Source: an uncultured Dorea sp.
GTDB lineage: Bacteria; Bacillota_A; Clostridia; Lachnospirales; Lachnospiraceae
Length of the DNA: 64,000 bases
Assembly: GCA_910579015.1 (NCBI GenBank)
Contig: CAJTRO010000001.1
Coordinates: 1-64,000, forward strand
Direction of reading: 5' to 3'
Below, piece by piece: positions 52,110 through 61,357 of the stretch. Both the position numbers and the translations under genes were made by a program. Position 1 is the stretch's first letter; every line of letters begins with the position of its first letter. Under the pieces are notes generated by a model. That model saw only the letters and a list, made by a program, of their open reading frames with translations. It was not told where the DNA came from and did no database searches.

Positions 52110-53975
52110 CTACTTAGTGTAATGATAAGTAGGCACAATCTCCGCCACGATCTCCTTTATCCTTGCAGAATCCTGTCTGCTCGCCTTGTCAAGAAGTCTG
52201 AGCTTCTCTTCGAACAACTCATCATCCATCTCTATCGGATGCCCGATATGGATCATCTCATTCGCTGTATCCTGAAGTCCTTCCTCATCCATCAGAAGCT
52301 CTTCGTACAGCTTCTCGCCGGGCCTGAGCCCGGTATATATGATCGGGATGTCCACATCCGGTATATACCCTGACAGTCGTATCAGGTTTCTTGCCATATC
52401 GTCAATCCTCACAGGATCTCCCATATCCAAGACGAAAATCTCTCCCCCCTGTGCATAGTAGGATGCTTGCAGCACCAACGATACAGCTTCTGGTATTGTC
52501 ATAAAATAACGTATGATATTCTTGTCTGTGACAGTCACAGGTCCGCCCTGTGCAATCTGCTTCTTAAAGAGCGGGATCACACTGCCGTTACTTCCAAGTA
52601 CATTACCGAATCGTACAGCCACGAACTCAGTCTGTGTCTTACGGTTCATCATCTGTACGACCATCTCACACAGACGCTTGGAAGCTCCCATAATATTGGT
52701 AGGATTCACAGCCTTATCCGTCGAGATAAGGACGAACTTCTTCACACCTGTCTTCGCGGCCGCAGCCGCAGCTTTATAGGTGCCCATTACATTGTTCTTG
52801 ATCGCTTCATTCGGACTGTCTTCCATCAGCGGTACATGCTTATGTGCCGCGGCATGATATACGACCTCCGGTTTATAGGTATGCATAACCTGATTGATCC
52901 GGTTGCTGTTACGCACAGAGCCGATCAGCACTATCAGCTCAAGCTGCGGATAAGCCCGTCTAAGCTCCTGCTGGATCTCATATGCGTTATTCTCATAGAT
53001 ATCGAAGATGATCAGCTTGCCCGGATTAGCCTTGGCGATCTGCCGGCAAAGCTCGCTCCCGATAGAGCCTCCTCCTCCGGTAACCATGATCGTGCGCCCC
53101 TGGATGGCCTTGAATATCTCATCATTATTGACCTTAACCTGCGCTCTTCCCAGCAAGTCTGAGATATCTACATCCCGAAGCTTGCTGACACTGACCTCTC
53201 CATTGACCAGCTGATATACCCCCGGCACAGTCTGAAGCTTACAGGAAGTCTCTTTACAGATATTCAGAATATCCTTCTGATTCTTTCCTGTTGTCGCCGG
53301 AATCGCGTATATAATGTGATTCACCCTGTATTTCTTTACCATGGCAAGGATATCATTGCGGTTCCCGACAATAGGGATCCCCTCAAGAACTCTGCCCAGT
53401 TTGTTGGGATTATCATCTATGACACAGCACACCTTCGTATGCAGCTTCCTGCTGTTGACCAGTTCCCTGATCAACGTCTGACCTGCGGCGCCGCCGCCGA
53501 TCACCATGATACGGTCCTGGTCATTCTCACTCACAGCCTCTCTGTTCCCAAGATACGTTCTCAGAAACCGATAGGAAAACCTCATCGCTGTCGTCATACA
53601 GAAGCAGATCACATACCCCATAAAATAATAGCCTCTCGGCATCTTCAGGCGCATGAACATAGCGCCTGAAGCATATACCGGGACCAATACCAGATATGCC
53701 GCAACACTCATCTGCAATTCCGAGATGCTGGCCAGACTCCAGATACTATGATAAAGCTTGAAAATATAAAATACTACAATTGTAGCTGCAATCCAAAACG
53801 GCATCGACCACAGATAACCGCTCCGGTAGGATTCGGGAATACGGGAAAATATGAAATCAAATCGAAGGATCAATGCTAATCCATAGGATATCACCACAAA
53901 CAGTGCATCCAGAACCGCAACCAGGATTGCTTTGTGTATCCACAGCATTCCCCTGCCTTCTAACATTTTATTCAT
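52110..53975 (-). CDS. Membrane nucleoside-diphosphate-sugar 4,6-dehydratase (PglF/CapD-like)
   Basis: A 621-residue protein. Four N-terminal membrane helices (about residues 10-120) are followed by a Rossmann-like sensor part (DRIMVIGGGAAGQTLIREL) and the extended-SDR domain with TGGGGSIGSELCRQI. The catalytic segment STDKAVNPTNIMGASKR has Met where classic SDR enzymes have Tyr, as in PglF-type dehydratases. It should convert UDP-GlcNAc to the 4-keto-6-deoxy sugar, the first step to bacillosamine- or QuiNAc-type residues. It is the last exopolysaccharide gene in the window and follows a 42-residue mini-gene with which it overlaps by eight bases. The ATG is preceded by GAGGAG. Confidence 0.9.
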   Translation of the reverse strand: MNKMLEGRGMLWIHKAILVAVLDALFVVISYGLALILRFDFIFSRIPESYRSGYLWSMPFWIAATIVVFYIFKLYHSIWSLASISELQMSVAAYLVLVPVYASGAMFMRLKMPRGYYFMGYVICFCMTTAMRFSYRFLRTYLGNREAVSENDQDRIMVIGGGAAGQTLIRELVNSRKLHTKVCCVIDDNPNKLGRVLEGIPIVGNRNDILAMVKKYRVNHIIYAIPATTGKNQKDILNICKETSCKLQTVPGVYQLVNGEVSVSKLRDVDISDLLGRAQVKVNNDEIFKAIQGRTIMVTGGGGSIGSELCRQIAKANPGKLIIFDIYENNAYEIQQELRRAYPQLELIVLIGSVRNSNRINQVMHTYKPEVVYHAAAHKHVPLMEDSPNEAIKNNVMGTYKAAAAAAKTGVKKFVLISTDKAVNPTNIMGASKRLCEMVVQMMNRKTQTEFVAVRFGNVLGSNGSVIPLFKKQIAQGGPVTVTDKNIIRYFMTIPEAVSLVLQASYYAQGGEIFVLDMGDPVRIDDMARNLIRLSGYIPDVDIPIIYTGLRPGEKLYEELLMDEEGLQDTANEMIHIGHPIEMDDELFEEKLRLLDKASRQDSARIKEIVAEIVPTYHYTK

Positions 53976-54096
53976 ATCTGCTCCTCAACCTGCTTCCTAA
54001 CATCTTACTGTTTCTCACAACAAAGATCACAATTCCGATTACAATTACTACCCCCGCCGCAATTACGGCTCTCTCTGGATCAATCACATTAAACAT
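53968..54096 (-). CDS. Small membrane protein between LCP and dehydratase genes
   Basis: A 42-residue frame beginning MFNVIDPERAVIAAG, with one hydrophobic helix of about 17 residues (AVIAAGVVIVIGIVIFVV) and a basic C-terminus (RNSKMLGSRLRSRYE). It starts two bases after the LCP stop codon, with GGGAGAG eight bases upstream, and overlaps the dehydratase start by eight bases. The overlaps on both sides and the helix argue for a real gene. I do not recognise a family. Its position suggests a small subunit or chaperone of the membrane sugar enzymes. Confidence 0.6.
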   Translation of the reverse strand: MFNVIDPERAVIAAGVVIVIGIVIFVVRNSKMLGSRLRSRYE

Positions 54097-54098
54097 CC

Positions 54099-55526
54099 TT
54101 AGTTCTCTCCCTCTATTTTCTTCATCTTTCTCGATATATCTGAAACAATCGCATTATCCGGCCACATCACATATAATAACTGTGATCCGGACGAATAGCA
54201 TGGCTGTTTGTCTCCTCTTCCCGTTGCCGCCGTCGTCTCTATCTCCCATGCAGCCATCTCAGAGAGCTGCATATTGATAAACTTCGCCATCTCATCCTGT
54301 GTCATATTCGTCTCAACGCAATCTGCAACATGATTCAATATCTGATTCGCCTGAAGAAGAATATCTGGAAACATAACTCTTTCCAGTATTGCTTTCAGGA
54401 TTGCCTCCTGATTCTTTCCCCTCTGATTATCTCCATCTGCGAAGCTGTGTCTCTCCCTTGCAAATGCAAGCGCCTGTTTACCATCCAGATGGTTCATTCC
54501 CTTCACAAAGCTGTAACCTCCGGCCTCAAACGCATATTCAGAGTTTACATCTACTCCTCCCAAAGTGTCCACGATCGTGATCAGTGAAGTAAAATTCACC
54601 CTCGCATAATAAGAGATATCAATACCATATAAACTTTCCAATGCCGCCATCGACCTGTCCACCCCGTAGATCCCGGCATGTGTCAGCTTATCCCTTGCTT
54701 CCCCTGATACTCCCGGGATCTGTACATAGTAATCTCTCGGTGTAGTCGTCAGAAGAATCTTCTTCGTCTTAGGGTTGATGGTCATGATAATATTCACATC
54801 ACTCCGGCTGTTCGTTGTGATCGAACCAGCCACATCTATACCACTGATATATATATTAAATGCTTCTTCAATATTCGTCTCTTCCTGTTCAATCTCTGTC
54901 TGGATACCATACTGGTACAGAACTCTTACCTGATCCTGATAGTTCTCAACCGCTTCCTCAATAATACCGTTGTACGCTTCGTTATAAATGACCGCATCAA
55001 CCCTTCCGTCAAGAAGCGCCTGCGCCATCTCCACAACCGTAGCGTTCTCCACCAACATCAGTTCTCTTCCCACCTTAGCCTCAATATCTTGAATCATAAG
55101 TGTATTATTGTCACTGTCTGCCACCGTCTGATATCCAAACCGATAATCCTTCGCAGCCTCTATACTGTCTGCCGGATCATCTTTCTTGACCACAACAATC
55201 ATATTGTCAGTCTTATATGTCGCACCTCCCACATCCTTCAGGACCCTGTCCGCCTTCGCGAAATAAGCAATCCCTATTCCCAGGATAATACTGATCAGAA
55301 TGCTCAGGGCAGCACCTGGTACGTTAATACTCTTACTCAAATGCTGAAGCGCGAAAATAATACCGCACACAATCAACAGCAATACCAGAACGATAAGCAG
55401 ATATTTCACAGGTATCATGCCGCTCTTCCGTAATATACCTGCGAATCCCATAGACACAACCAATTGCAGCAGAACAAACATCTTTGCAATTATACTGTTT
55501 CTCTTTCTCCTGGTAAGATGCTCCAT
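54099..55526 (-). CDS. LCP (LytR-CpsA-Psr) family ligase
   Basis: A 475-residue protein. Three N-terminal membrane helices (about residues 18-95) are followed by an extracytoplasmic region that has an extra segment of about 110 residues with a substrate-binding-protein-like look (GGATYKTDNMIVVVKKDDPADSI). The LCP domain (about 230-440) then appears, with TTPRDYYVQIPG, RDKLTHAGIYGVDRSMAALESLYGI, VDTLGGVDV and the Arg-rich site FARERHSFADGDNQRGKNQ. LCP proteins attach lipid-linked glycopolymers to peptidoglycan, here probably the capsule made by this operon. Confidence 0.92.
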   Translation of the reverse strand: MEHLTRRKRNSIIAKMFVLLQLVVSMGFAGILRKSGMIPVKYLLIVLVLLLIVCGIIFALQHLSKSINVPGAALSILISIILGIGIAYFAKADRVLKDVGGATYKTDNMIVVVKKDDPADSIEAAKDYRFGYQTVADSDNNTLMIQDIEAKVGRELMLVENATVVEMAQALLDGRVDAVIYNEAYNGIIEEAVENYQDQVRVLYQYGIQTEIEQEETNIEEAFNIYISGIDVAGSITTNSRSDVNIIMTINPKTKKILLTTTPRDYYVQIPGVSGEARDKLTHAGIYGVDRSMAALESLYGIDISYYARVNFTSLITIVDTLGGVDVNSEYAFEAGGYSFVKGMNHLDGKQALAFARERHSFADGDNQRGKNQEAILKAILERVMFPDILLQANQILNHVADCVETNMTQDEMAKFINMQLSEMAAWEIETTAATGRGDKQPCYSSGSQLLYVMWPDNAIVSDISRKMKKIEGEN

Positions 55527-55537
55527 ATCTATCCTCT

Positions 55538-56236
55538 CTATTCGACCGTCAAAGTAAGTATGTGCGGATCAGATGCGTTCCCGTCGCTGTCGGTAACATA
55601 AAACCGAAGCTCATATACGCCAGGGACTTTCAGATCATAGTCACCATCTACATGGATATTCTGATATAACATCTCAAAACTGTCCTTATCATCTACCGCC
55701 CCCTGTACAACACTCACCGGATCAAACTCTCCTTTGACCGGAACCGTTATCTGGTTCGTTGTAAGCGCCATAACCGGCCTTGGTCCGTTGGGCTCCAGCG
55801 GCGTTGGCTCCCCTCCTGCCGGAACCGTTCCGTCCGCTGTTCCTTCTCCTGCTTCGTTGGAGGCGTCCGCCCCAGATTCATCAGTTGTTTCTCCTGATGC
55901 CTCCTCGGCAGTCCTGTAGTTAACACGTCTTCTTGCCATCCCCACATTATTACTCTCGTCCATTACTCCATAATAAACGACAGCCGCATGTTCGTCTGTA
56001 AGTACGATCTTATTGACAAATACTTCGCTGGTAAGATCGCCGTCTGCCTTATCAGAAGCAGACACACCCTCAAGCAAACCTTCATAGCTGTCTCCTTCCG
56101 TATACGTAATATCTCTTTCTTCTATCTTAATCTCCGGCGGCGTGGTGTCCTGGCTCAGCTGTAAGAAAACCGCTATAATTCCCAAAATCACACATCCGCC
56201 CGCCAATGCAAGTGCTAATCCCCGATGTTTCATCAC
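55538..56236 (-). CDS. Ig-like-fold membrane-anchored protein
   Basis: A 232-residue protein with an N-terminal anchor (ALALAGGCVILGIIAVFLQL). It is followed by two beta-rich domains: about residues 30-105 (TPPEIKIEERDITYTEGDSYE, a DUF5011/cadherin-like start) and about 155-232 (RPVMALTTNQITVPVKGEFDPVSVVQGAVDDKD, ending LRFYVTDSDGNASDPHILTLTVE). The two are joined by a Glu/Thr/Gly-rich linker. It is probably extracytoplasmic. Its place between the tyrosine kinase and the LCP gene suggests a scaffold in polymer export or attachment. No enzyme motif is visible. Confidence 0.7.
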   Translation of the reverse strand: MMKHRGLALALAGGCVILGIIAVFLQLSQDTTPPEIKIEERDITYTEGDSYEGLLEGVSASDKADGDLTSEVFVNKIVLTDEHAAVVYYGVMDESNNVGMARRRVNYRTAEEASGETTDESGADASNEAGEGTADGTVPAGGEPTPLEPNGPRPVMALTTNQITVPVKGEFDPVSVVQGAVDDKDSFEMLYQNIHVDGDYDLKVPGVYELRFYVTDSDGNASDPHILTLTVE

Positions 56237-56244
56237 AATGCCCT

Positions 56245-56958
56245 CTACTTCTTCTTATCTTCTTCGTGACCATAGCTTCCGTAATAGTCACCGTAATATC
56301 TGCCGTAATATCTGCCGTAATACTTATTCTGCTTCATATTAACCTTGTTGAGCACGACACCCAGGATCGGGCAGTCCGACTTCTCCATCTGCTCTTTCAT
56401 GCTCCTGGCAAACTTATAACTGATCGTATTCGCAGCAATTACCAGTATGGCCGCGTCACAATTCTTAGCTATAATGGCGCTGTCAATTACACTTCCAACC
56501 GGAGGCGCATCAATGATCACATAATCATATGCCTTCTTCGCCCCCTGGATAAATGCCTCAAACCTGCGGTTCCCCAACAGCTCGGCCGGGTTTGGCGGTA
56601 CAACTCCCGCAAGTACACAGAATAATCCATTCTCCTGAGTCTTGGCAATTACATCCTTTGCCTCAGCCTGTCCCGACAGGAAATGACTGAGCCCCTTGAT
56701 AGATCCCTTGATCTGATGCCGTCCTACCAATACAGACTTTCTAAGGTCTGCGTCTACAAAAAGTACATTCTTATCTGCCTCTGCAAGCGAAATCGCCAAA
56801 GACAACGACACCGTACTCTTACCTTCATTCGGTGTACAGGACGTGAATACGATCACCTGCTTATCTGAACCCGAGAATTCAACATTGGTTCGGAGAGTCT
56901 TATATGCTTCATTGCTCCGATAATCCTTCGCCACATTCTTTAATATTACTTCCTGCAT
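56245..56958 (-). CDS. cpsD: CpsD/CapB-type tyrosine kinase
   Basis: A 237-residue BY-kinase: Walker A NEGKSTVSLSLA, Walker A' VLFVDADLRK and Walker B VIIDAPPVGS. The C-terminus is an unusually regular tyrosine cluster (YYGRYYGRYYGDYYG), the autophosphorylation site. With the separate CpsC-type membrane activator it controls chain length and export. Order cpsB-cpsC-cpsD is typical of Firmicutes capsule operons. Confidence 0.92.
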   Translation of the reverse strand: MQEVILKNVAKDYRSNEAYKTLRTNVEFSGSDKQVIVFTSCTPNEGKSTVSLSLAISLAEADKNVLFVDADLRKSVLVGRHQIKGSIKGLSHFLSGQAEAKDVIAKTQENGLFCVLAGVVPPNPAELLGNRRFEAFIQGAKKAYDYVIIDAPPVGSVIDSAIIAKNCDAAILVIAANTISYKFARSMKEQMEKSDCPILGVVLNKVNMKQNKYYGRYYGRYYGDYYGSYGHEEDKKK

Positions 56959-56973
56959 CCTCTTCTCTCCTTC

Positions 56974-57756
56974 TTACCTCTTCTTACTGCTCCCCATGAG
57001 CTTCTTTGCCGATAATCCTCTTACCTTCTTCGTCTTAGACTTCTCTGCTCCTTCCTGTATCGGAATAGACGTAAGCACGTTAAGTCCCAGATACTGCTCC
57101 ACGTCATCCGGGCTCTTAACCGTATCATCTAATACGAATATCAGCACGATCACGCCTATCGCAATAATCACTCCCAGTATTCCGCCGATCAATGAATTCT
57201 TCATAGTATTCGGCGAAGAAGGTGATGTGGCCAGATTGCCTTCCTGTACTGTATTCACCGCTTCTGCATCCATAATCTCTGTGATCTGCACACCTACGGC
57301 CGATCTCACTGCATCCGCAAGCTCCTTCGCCACCTTAGGATCCTTATTCCGGACGCTGATATTCAGTACACGGGTATCCGTCTCAGTCTCAACGCTTATC
57401 ATGTCGGCAAGCTCTTCTGCCTCCATATCAAGGTTCAGCGCCGAGATTACCTGCTCCATTACCGGGCGGCTCTTGATCAGGACCATGTAGTCCTTCGTCA
57501 GCTGAGTACCTGTCTGTAAGTCACTGTAAGTAACATTCGCATTATTATCCTGCTTGGTCAATACATACATCTGGGTAACAGACGTATATAACGGCGTAAT
57601 GAACAATCTCGTTCCTACAAACGCCAACAAAGCCATCAGCATCCCCGACAGCAATATAATATGAATCTCGGACCACAATACCATAAGCAGTTCTGTCAGG
57701 TCTATTGTAATCTCATCATTATCAAATTCCGGATTCGTCATCTTATCGTAACTCAT
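56974..57756 (-). CDS. cpsC: CpsC/Wzz-type polysaccharide co-polymerase
   Basis: A 260-residue membrane protein with two helices (about residues 32-50 and 190-212) that flank an extracytoplasmic Wzz domain, ending with a short basic cytosolic tail. It activates the CpsD kinase and helps set polymer length. It overlaps the upstream cpsB by 14 bp and ends 16 bp before cpsD, so translation is coupled. Confidence 0.9.
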   Translation of the reverse strand: MSYDKMTNPEFDNDEITIDLTELLMVLWSEIHIILLSGMLMALLAFVGTRLFITPLYTSVTQMYVLTKQDNNANVTYSDLQTGTQLTKDYMVLIKSRPVMEQVISALNLDMEAEELADMISVETETDTRVLNISVRNKDPKVAKELADAVRSAVGVQITEIMDAEAVNTVQEGNLATSPSSPNTMKNSLIGGILGVIIAIGVIVLIFVLDDTVKSPDDVEQYLGLNVLTSIPIQEGAEKSKTKKVRGLSAKKLMGSSKKR

Positions 57757-58480
57757 TCTTCTGTAACTTCTTCAGCATCGTCTTCGCATTGCCAAAGAAT
57801 ATCCTCCTCATATATTCATCGCCAAATTTCTTCTTTACCTGGGCTGCCGCTTTCTTCATTCTGGGTGCACGGTGCCGGCAGCTGTGGGCGTCCGTACCAA
57901 CACAGAACACAAGATCCTGGTCCATCAGACACTTTACAAACTTCTTAAGCTCTCTGCCGTTCTCGCCGGTGATACTGTCCGCATTCACCTGAAGACGAAT
58001 CCCCATCTCCCACAACTGTTCTGCCAGTTCAATCTCCTTGACAATACAGTTGTATCTCTCTACATGGGCGAGGATCACCTCATAGCCGGCCATCTGCATC
58101 TGCTGGAGACTCTGCCGTATATAAGCATAAGTATCAGAGGGCGAGAATTCCACAAGCACATAATCCCTGTTATTCATGGATAATATCTCACCGGCTTCCA
58201 GCTTGTCCGGCACATCCTGTCCGAAGAAAATCTCTGTCCCCAGATAGATACGGAAATGCTCGTCTATCTCGTGGGCGGCCTCCCGCACCAGCTTAGCCTG
58301 CCGCCGCAATATCTTCGGGCTCTCCTTTCCGCGCTTTGGATGATGATGTGGAGTAGCAATAATACAGCGTATCCCTTCCTCATATGCGATTCTTAACATT
58401 TGTTTCGTCTCGTCGATATCTTTCGCGCCGTCATCTACTCCCGGCAATATATGACAATGCATGTCTATAAAGCCTTCCAT
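57743..58480 (-). CDS. cpsB: CpsB/CapC-type PHP tyrosine phosphatase
   Basis: A 245-residue PHP-domain phosphatase. The metal motifs are DMHCHILPGVDDGAKD, ATPHHHP, VEFSPSD, LAHVERYN and the terminal GTDAHSCRHRAPRM. It dephosphorylates CpsD. It is the first gene of the operon, with a consensus-like promoter about 50 bp upstream. Confidence 0.93.
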   Translation of the reverse strand: MEGFIDMHCHILPGVDDGAKDIDETKQMLRIAYEEGIRCIIATPHHHPKRGKESPKILRRQAKLVREAAHEIDEHFRIYLGTEIFFGQDVPDKLEAGEILSMNNRDYVLVEFSPSDTYAYIRQSLQQMQMAGYEVILAHVERYNCIVKEIELAEQLWEMGIRLQVNADSITGENGRELKKFVKCLMDQDLVFCVGTDAHSCRHRAPRMKKAAAQVKKKFGDEYMRRIFFGNAKTMLKKLQKNELR

Positions 58481-58526
58481 AACTTCACACCCTTCTTATA
58501 TACAGCCTGTTATATAGCTGTATTTA

Positions 58527-58555
58527 ATAATACCTTCTCAATATAATTTTGTCAA
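58527..58555 (-). promoter_or_regulatory. Promoter of capsule operon
   Basis: On the minus strand -35 TTGACA (58555-58550) and -10 TATTAT (58532-58527) are separated by 17 bp, about 47 bp before the cpsB start codon. It is the closest match to consensus in the window. Confidence 0.85.
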
Positions 58556-58700
58556 CAGCTTTAGCGTCAAAGCGGGACGCATAAACACTTCCAATTTTTA
58601 TTTGCAAAACCAGTTAATCCCTGTTTCTTCCTATTATATAAGAGATACTATGCAGCATTCGGCATATGCCCCTGATATATCCGTTTCCGTTATCAATAAA

Positions 58701-59264
58701 TTACAGCCCCAGCACATCCGCGATGGCTCCCATCTCCTCCAACGCAACATCGATCAGGTCGTCCAGGCTCAGCCCTGTAAACTCAATCGCTTCCATATAA
58801 TCCCTGTTGGCTCCTGCCGCAAATCGCAGCTCATTAAAACGCTTCATTACAGACTTGTGCTTTACACTCGCAATCTTCTTATCTGGATAAATCTGTGCAA
58901 CCGCCTTCACAAATCCGCTCATCGGATCTGCCGACAGGATCGCATATTGCAGCTTGGTCTTCGCTTTCACACCACACTTCGGGTTGTGCGCACAGATCGC
59001 GTCAAATAATACTTTATCATCAATCCCTTCCTTTTTAAGGATCTCCACAGATGACGGGCCATGCACTCCCATGTCGTTCTTCCAGTCACACTGTTCCTCA
59101 TCCAGATCATGGAGAAGTCCGACAATGCCCCAGTATTCTACCTCATCCGGGGCAAGGCGCTTGGCCAGTCCCTTCATAATTGCCTCTACTGCATATGAAT
59201 GAGTAATATAATTCTCACCCTTCATATACTTCATCAAGATATCGTGTGCCTGCTCTCTGGTCAC
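58701..59264 (-). CDS. HD domain hydrolase
   Basis: A 187-residue HD-superfamily protein. HSYAVEAIMKGLAKRL gives the first His, GLLHDLDEEQ the HD pair, and the remaining His/Asp positions are provided by CAHNPKCGVKAK and SADPMSG. The family hydrolyses phosphoester bonds; the HDIG-type small proteins are often nucleotide phosphohydrolases. It is not linked in function to the capsule operon. GGAGGAAG precedes the ATG. Confidence 0.85.
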   Translation of the reverse strand: MTREQAHDILMKYMKGENYITHSYAVEAIMKGLAKRLAPDEVEYWGIVGLLHDLDEEQCDWKNDMGVHGPSSVEILKKEGIDDKVLFDAICAHNPKCGVKAKTKLQYAILSADPMSGFVKAVAQIYPDKKIASVKHKSVMKRFNELRFAAGANRDYMEAIEFTGLSLDDLIDVALEEMGAIADVLGL

Positions 59265-59477
59265 TTTTGCTTCCTCCTTTGTCAGTTTCTCTTATCCTCT
59301 ATCTCCTCTTATCCGCCTTAACTTCAAGTCTTACGTTCAAAATTATAATCTCTTTACAACTAAAGGTCAAGATGTATCTTCTCTTAATCGCAGTCTTTTT
59401 GCTATATTTTCACTATCTTAACACACCTTCACAGACACTTACCCAAAAACTGCCTGTCACACAGGTAAGAAACCGCC

Positions 59478-59732
59478 TCATCTCTTTCTTCCATACAATC
59501 TTCCAAGCATCTGCGCTTCTCTGACATCAATCTTGCGGAAGATGGAGTTGTAGTCTATCTCATCTACCTTATCCATCGCAACCCCTACCTTATGAAGGAT
59601 CAATACGAGATATCCTGTCATAATGTCGTCTATACGCCCGCTCTCTGCAATCGCACAAATCTCCTCATTTGACTTCTCATATAAGTTCACCATTACCCCT
59701 ACATATTCATTTTCCATCTTAATATGGTTCAT
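59478..59732 (-). CDS. Small conserved-looking protein, unknown
   Basis: An 84-residue soluble helical protein (MNHIKMENEYVGVMVNLYEKSNEEICAIAESGRIDD...), ending LGRLYGRKR. I do not recognise a family. An AGGAG site lies seven bases upstream of the first ATG, and the codon use looks like its neighbours. It is transcribed alone. Nothing in the context hints at a role. Confidence 0.65.
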   Translation of the reverse strand: MNHIKMENEYVGVMVNLYEKSNEEICAIAESGRIDDIMTGYLVLILHKVGVAMDKVDEIDYNSIFRKIDVREAQMLGRLYGRKR

Positions 59733-60012
59733 AACTTCACTCCTGTTCTTAAATTAAAATAGCATAACCTGGAAAACATTGTCTGAATCCGACAGATATA
59801 TCCTGAAATAAATGAAAATAGATGATTACTTTCCTTGCAATCTTTCTGACCTTTATTTTACCAGACCTTCCCCATAGATTTCAATCCTTTTTCCTCAAAA
59901 AAACGAACAAATTTTCGACATCTTTCGACAACAAGACACATACACATTTTAACAAAAAGGATTGCCGGAAAATAATTACCTTCCCCGGCAACCCTTTATA
60001 AAAGAACCGTCT
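59733..60012. other. Intergenic region with M24 peptidase terminator
   Basis: AT-rich stretch without a gene. The only structure seen is the terminator at 59954-59994 (see that entry). Confidence 0.5.
59954..59994 (-). terminator. Terminator of M24 peptidase gene
   Basis: A 10-bp stem (GGGTTGCCGG with CCGGCAATCC, minus strand) has a loop of about 16 bases and the tail TTTTTG. It lies about 20 bp after the peptidase stop codon. Confidence 0.8.
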
Positions 60013-61098
60013 CTATTCTTCTGGTACTATGATCAGATCTTTTGTAAAGTGATTCAACACTTCACAGCCGTCTTCCGTGATGAGCACAAGATCCTCAATG
60101 CGCACTCCGATGCCCTCGTCCGCAAGATAGATCCCCGGTTCAACGGAGAAGCACTGTCCTGCCTGAATGATATCTTCATTGACAGAGGACACATCCCCGA
60201 ACTCGTGATCCTCCAAACCAATGGAATGTCCGGTCCTGTGCGTAAAATACTGCCCATAGCCTTTTTCTTCGATATAATTCCTGGCCGCAAGGTCAACGTC
60301 GCACATCCGGTTACCCGGTTTCGCCGCCTCGATACCGCGTCTGTTCGCCTCAACAACGATATCGTAGATCTCCTTTGCCCGGTCGGACACCTCGCCGATA
60401 AACACCGTCCTCGTCATATCAGAAGCATAATTATCCTTGAACGCACCGATATCAAGGAGCACGCAGTCACCGCGCTTCCCTTTCGAATCATCCGTTACAT
60501 GATGCGGATCTGCCGCACCCTTTGCATAAGCCGTGATCGGATCGAAGGATACATCCTCACAGCCAAGTTCCTTATAAATCTCCCGGATCTTCGCGTTCAG
60601 TTCCTTCTCCGTCATTCCTTTGGCAACCCATGGGATCAGCCTCTCCATGGCAATATCATTCAGCCTGGAGGCCTCTCTCATCAGCTCCTTCTCTTTCTCA
60701 TCCTTCACCATACGGATGTAATCAACGATCGGAGAACCATTCACGAACCTGCTTCCGCCGCCCAGCTCTTGCAGACGAAGAAGAAATCTCGCCGGCCATG
60801 TCTTGTCAACTCCCATGGTCTTATCCTTCTCCACAAGCCGGCTTAAAATCTCCACACCATCCTCAATGTCATCATACCATACAAGTTCAACCCCCAGATC
60901 CTTCTCCTGCGGGAATAACTTGTTGATGACCAGCTTATGACCGCCGTTGACGTTCAGATATAACGCCAGCAGTCTCTCCCCCGGCTCGATCCGCTTTCCC
61001 GTAAGATAAAAGACAGCAACCGGATCAGATATGATCATCTGCGGAATCTCATGTTCCTCCATTGATTTCAACACTCTTGCAACTTTGCCCTGGTCCAT
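60013..61098 (-). CDS. M24 family Xaa-Pro aminopeptidase
   Basis: A 361-residue aminopeptidase P-type enzyme. Residues 1 to about 130 form the creatinase-like N-terminal domain; the metal-binding pita-bread domain follows, with LDIGAFKDNYASDMTRT (two Asp), FTHRTGHSIGLEDHE (His), VEPGIYLADEGIGVRIEDL (two Glu). It trims N-terminal residues before proline. The start codon is preceded by a weak AAGG. It is monocistronic. Confidence 0.92.
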   Translation of the reverse strand: MDQGKVARVLKSMEEHEIPQMIISDPVAVFYLTGKRIEPGERLLALYLNVNGGHKLVINKLFPQEKDLGVELVWYDDIEDGVEILSRLVEKDKTMGVDKTWPARFLLRLQELGGGSRFVNGSPIVDYIRMVKDEKEKELMREASRLNDIAMERLIPWVAKGMTEKELNAKIREIYKELGCEDVSFDPITAYAKGAADPHHVTDDSKGKRGDCVLLDIGAFKDNYASDMTRTVFIGEVSDRAKEIYDIVVEANRRGIEAAKPGNRMCDVDLAARNYIEEKGYGQYFTHRTGHSIGLEDHEFGDVSSVNEDIIQAGQCFSVEPGIYLADEGIGVRIEDLVLITEDGCEVLNHFTKDLIIVPEE

Positions 61099-61180
61099 TG
61101 TCTTCCCCAGCCTTTCTCTATAATATTGATAACTTCATTATAGTATTCCACCCCTCAAAAGTCAAACTATTACAATGTAA

Positions 61181-61357
61181 TCAAGAATCACGTTTCTTAG
61201 ACGGGCACGCGCCGCTGCATCCGGCACACCCGCAGCCACAGCCTCCCCCTGACTTCTTCTTTTTCCATATACTCCTTACCGCCAGTACCATAATGGCAAA
61301 CACCACGCCCCCTGTCAGCGACGTCGATACAATACTGCTCACCGCCAATACCATCAT
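61181..61357 (-). CDS. FeoB-associated Cys-rich membrane protein
   Basis: A 58-residue protein: MMVLAVSSIVSTSL starts a single membrane helix (about residues 5-30), and the C-terminus is GGGCGCGCAGCSGACPS, with five Cys in a glycine-rich run. The start ATG overlaps the feoB stop codon (TAATG), and AAAGGAG lies inside the feoB 3' end, so translation is coupled. The Cys-rich tail is expected to face the cytosol and may bind iron or regulate FeoB. Confidence 0.9.
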   Translation of the reverse strand: MMVLAVSSIVSTSLTGGVVFAIMVLAVRSIWKKKKSGGGCGCGCAGCSGACPSKKRDS

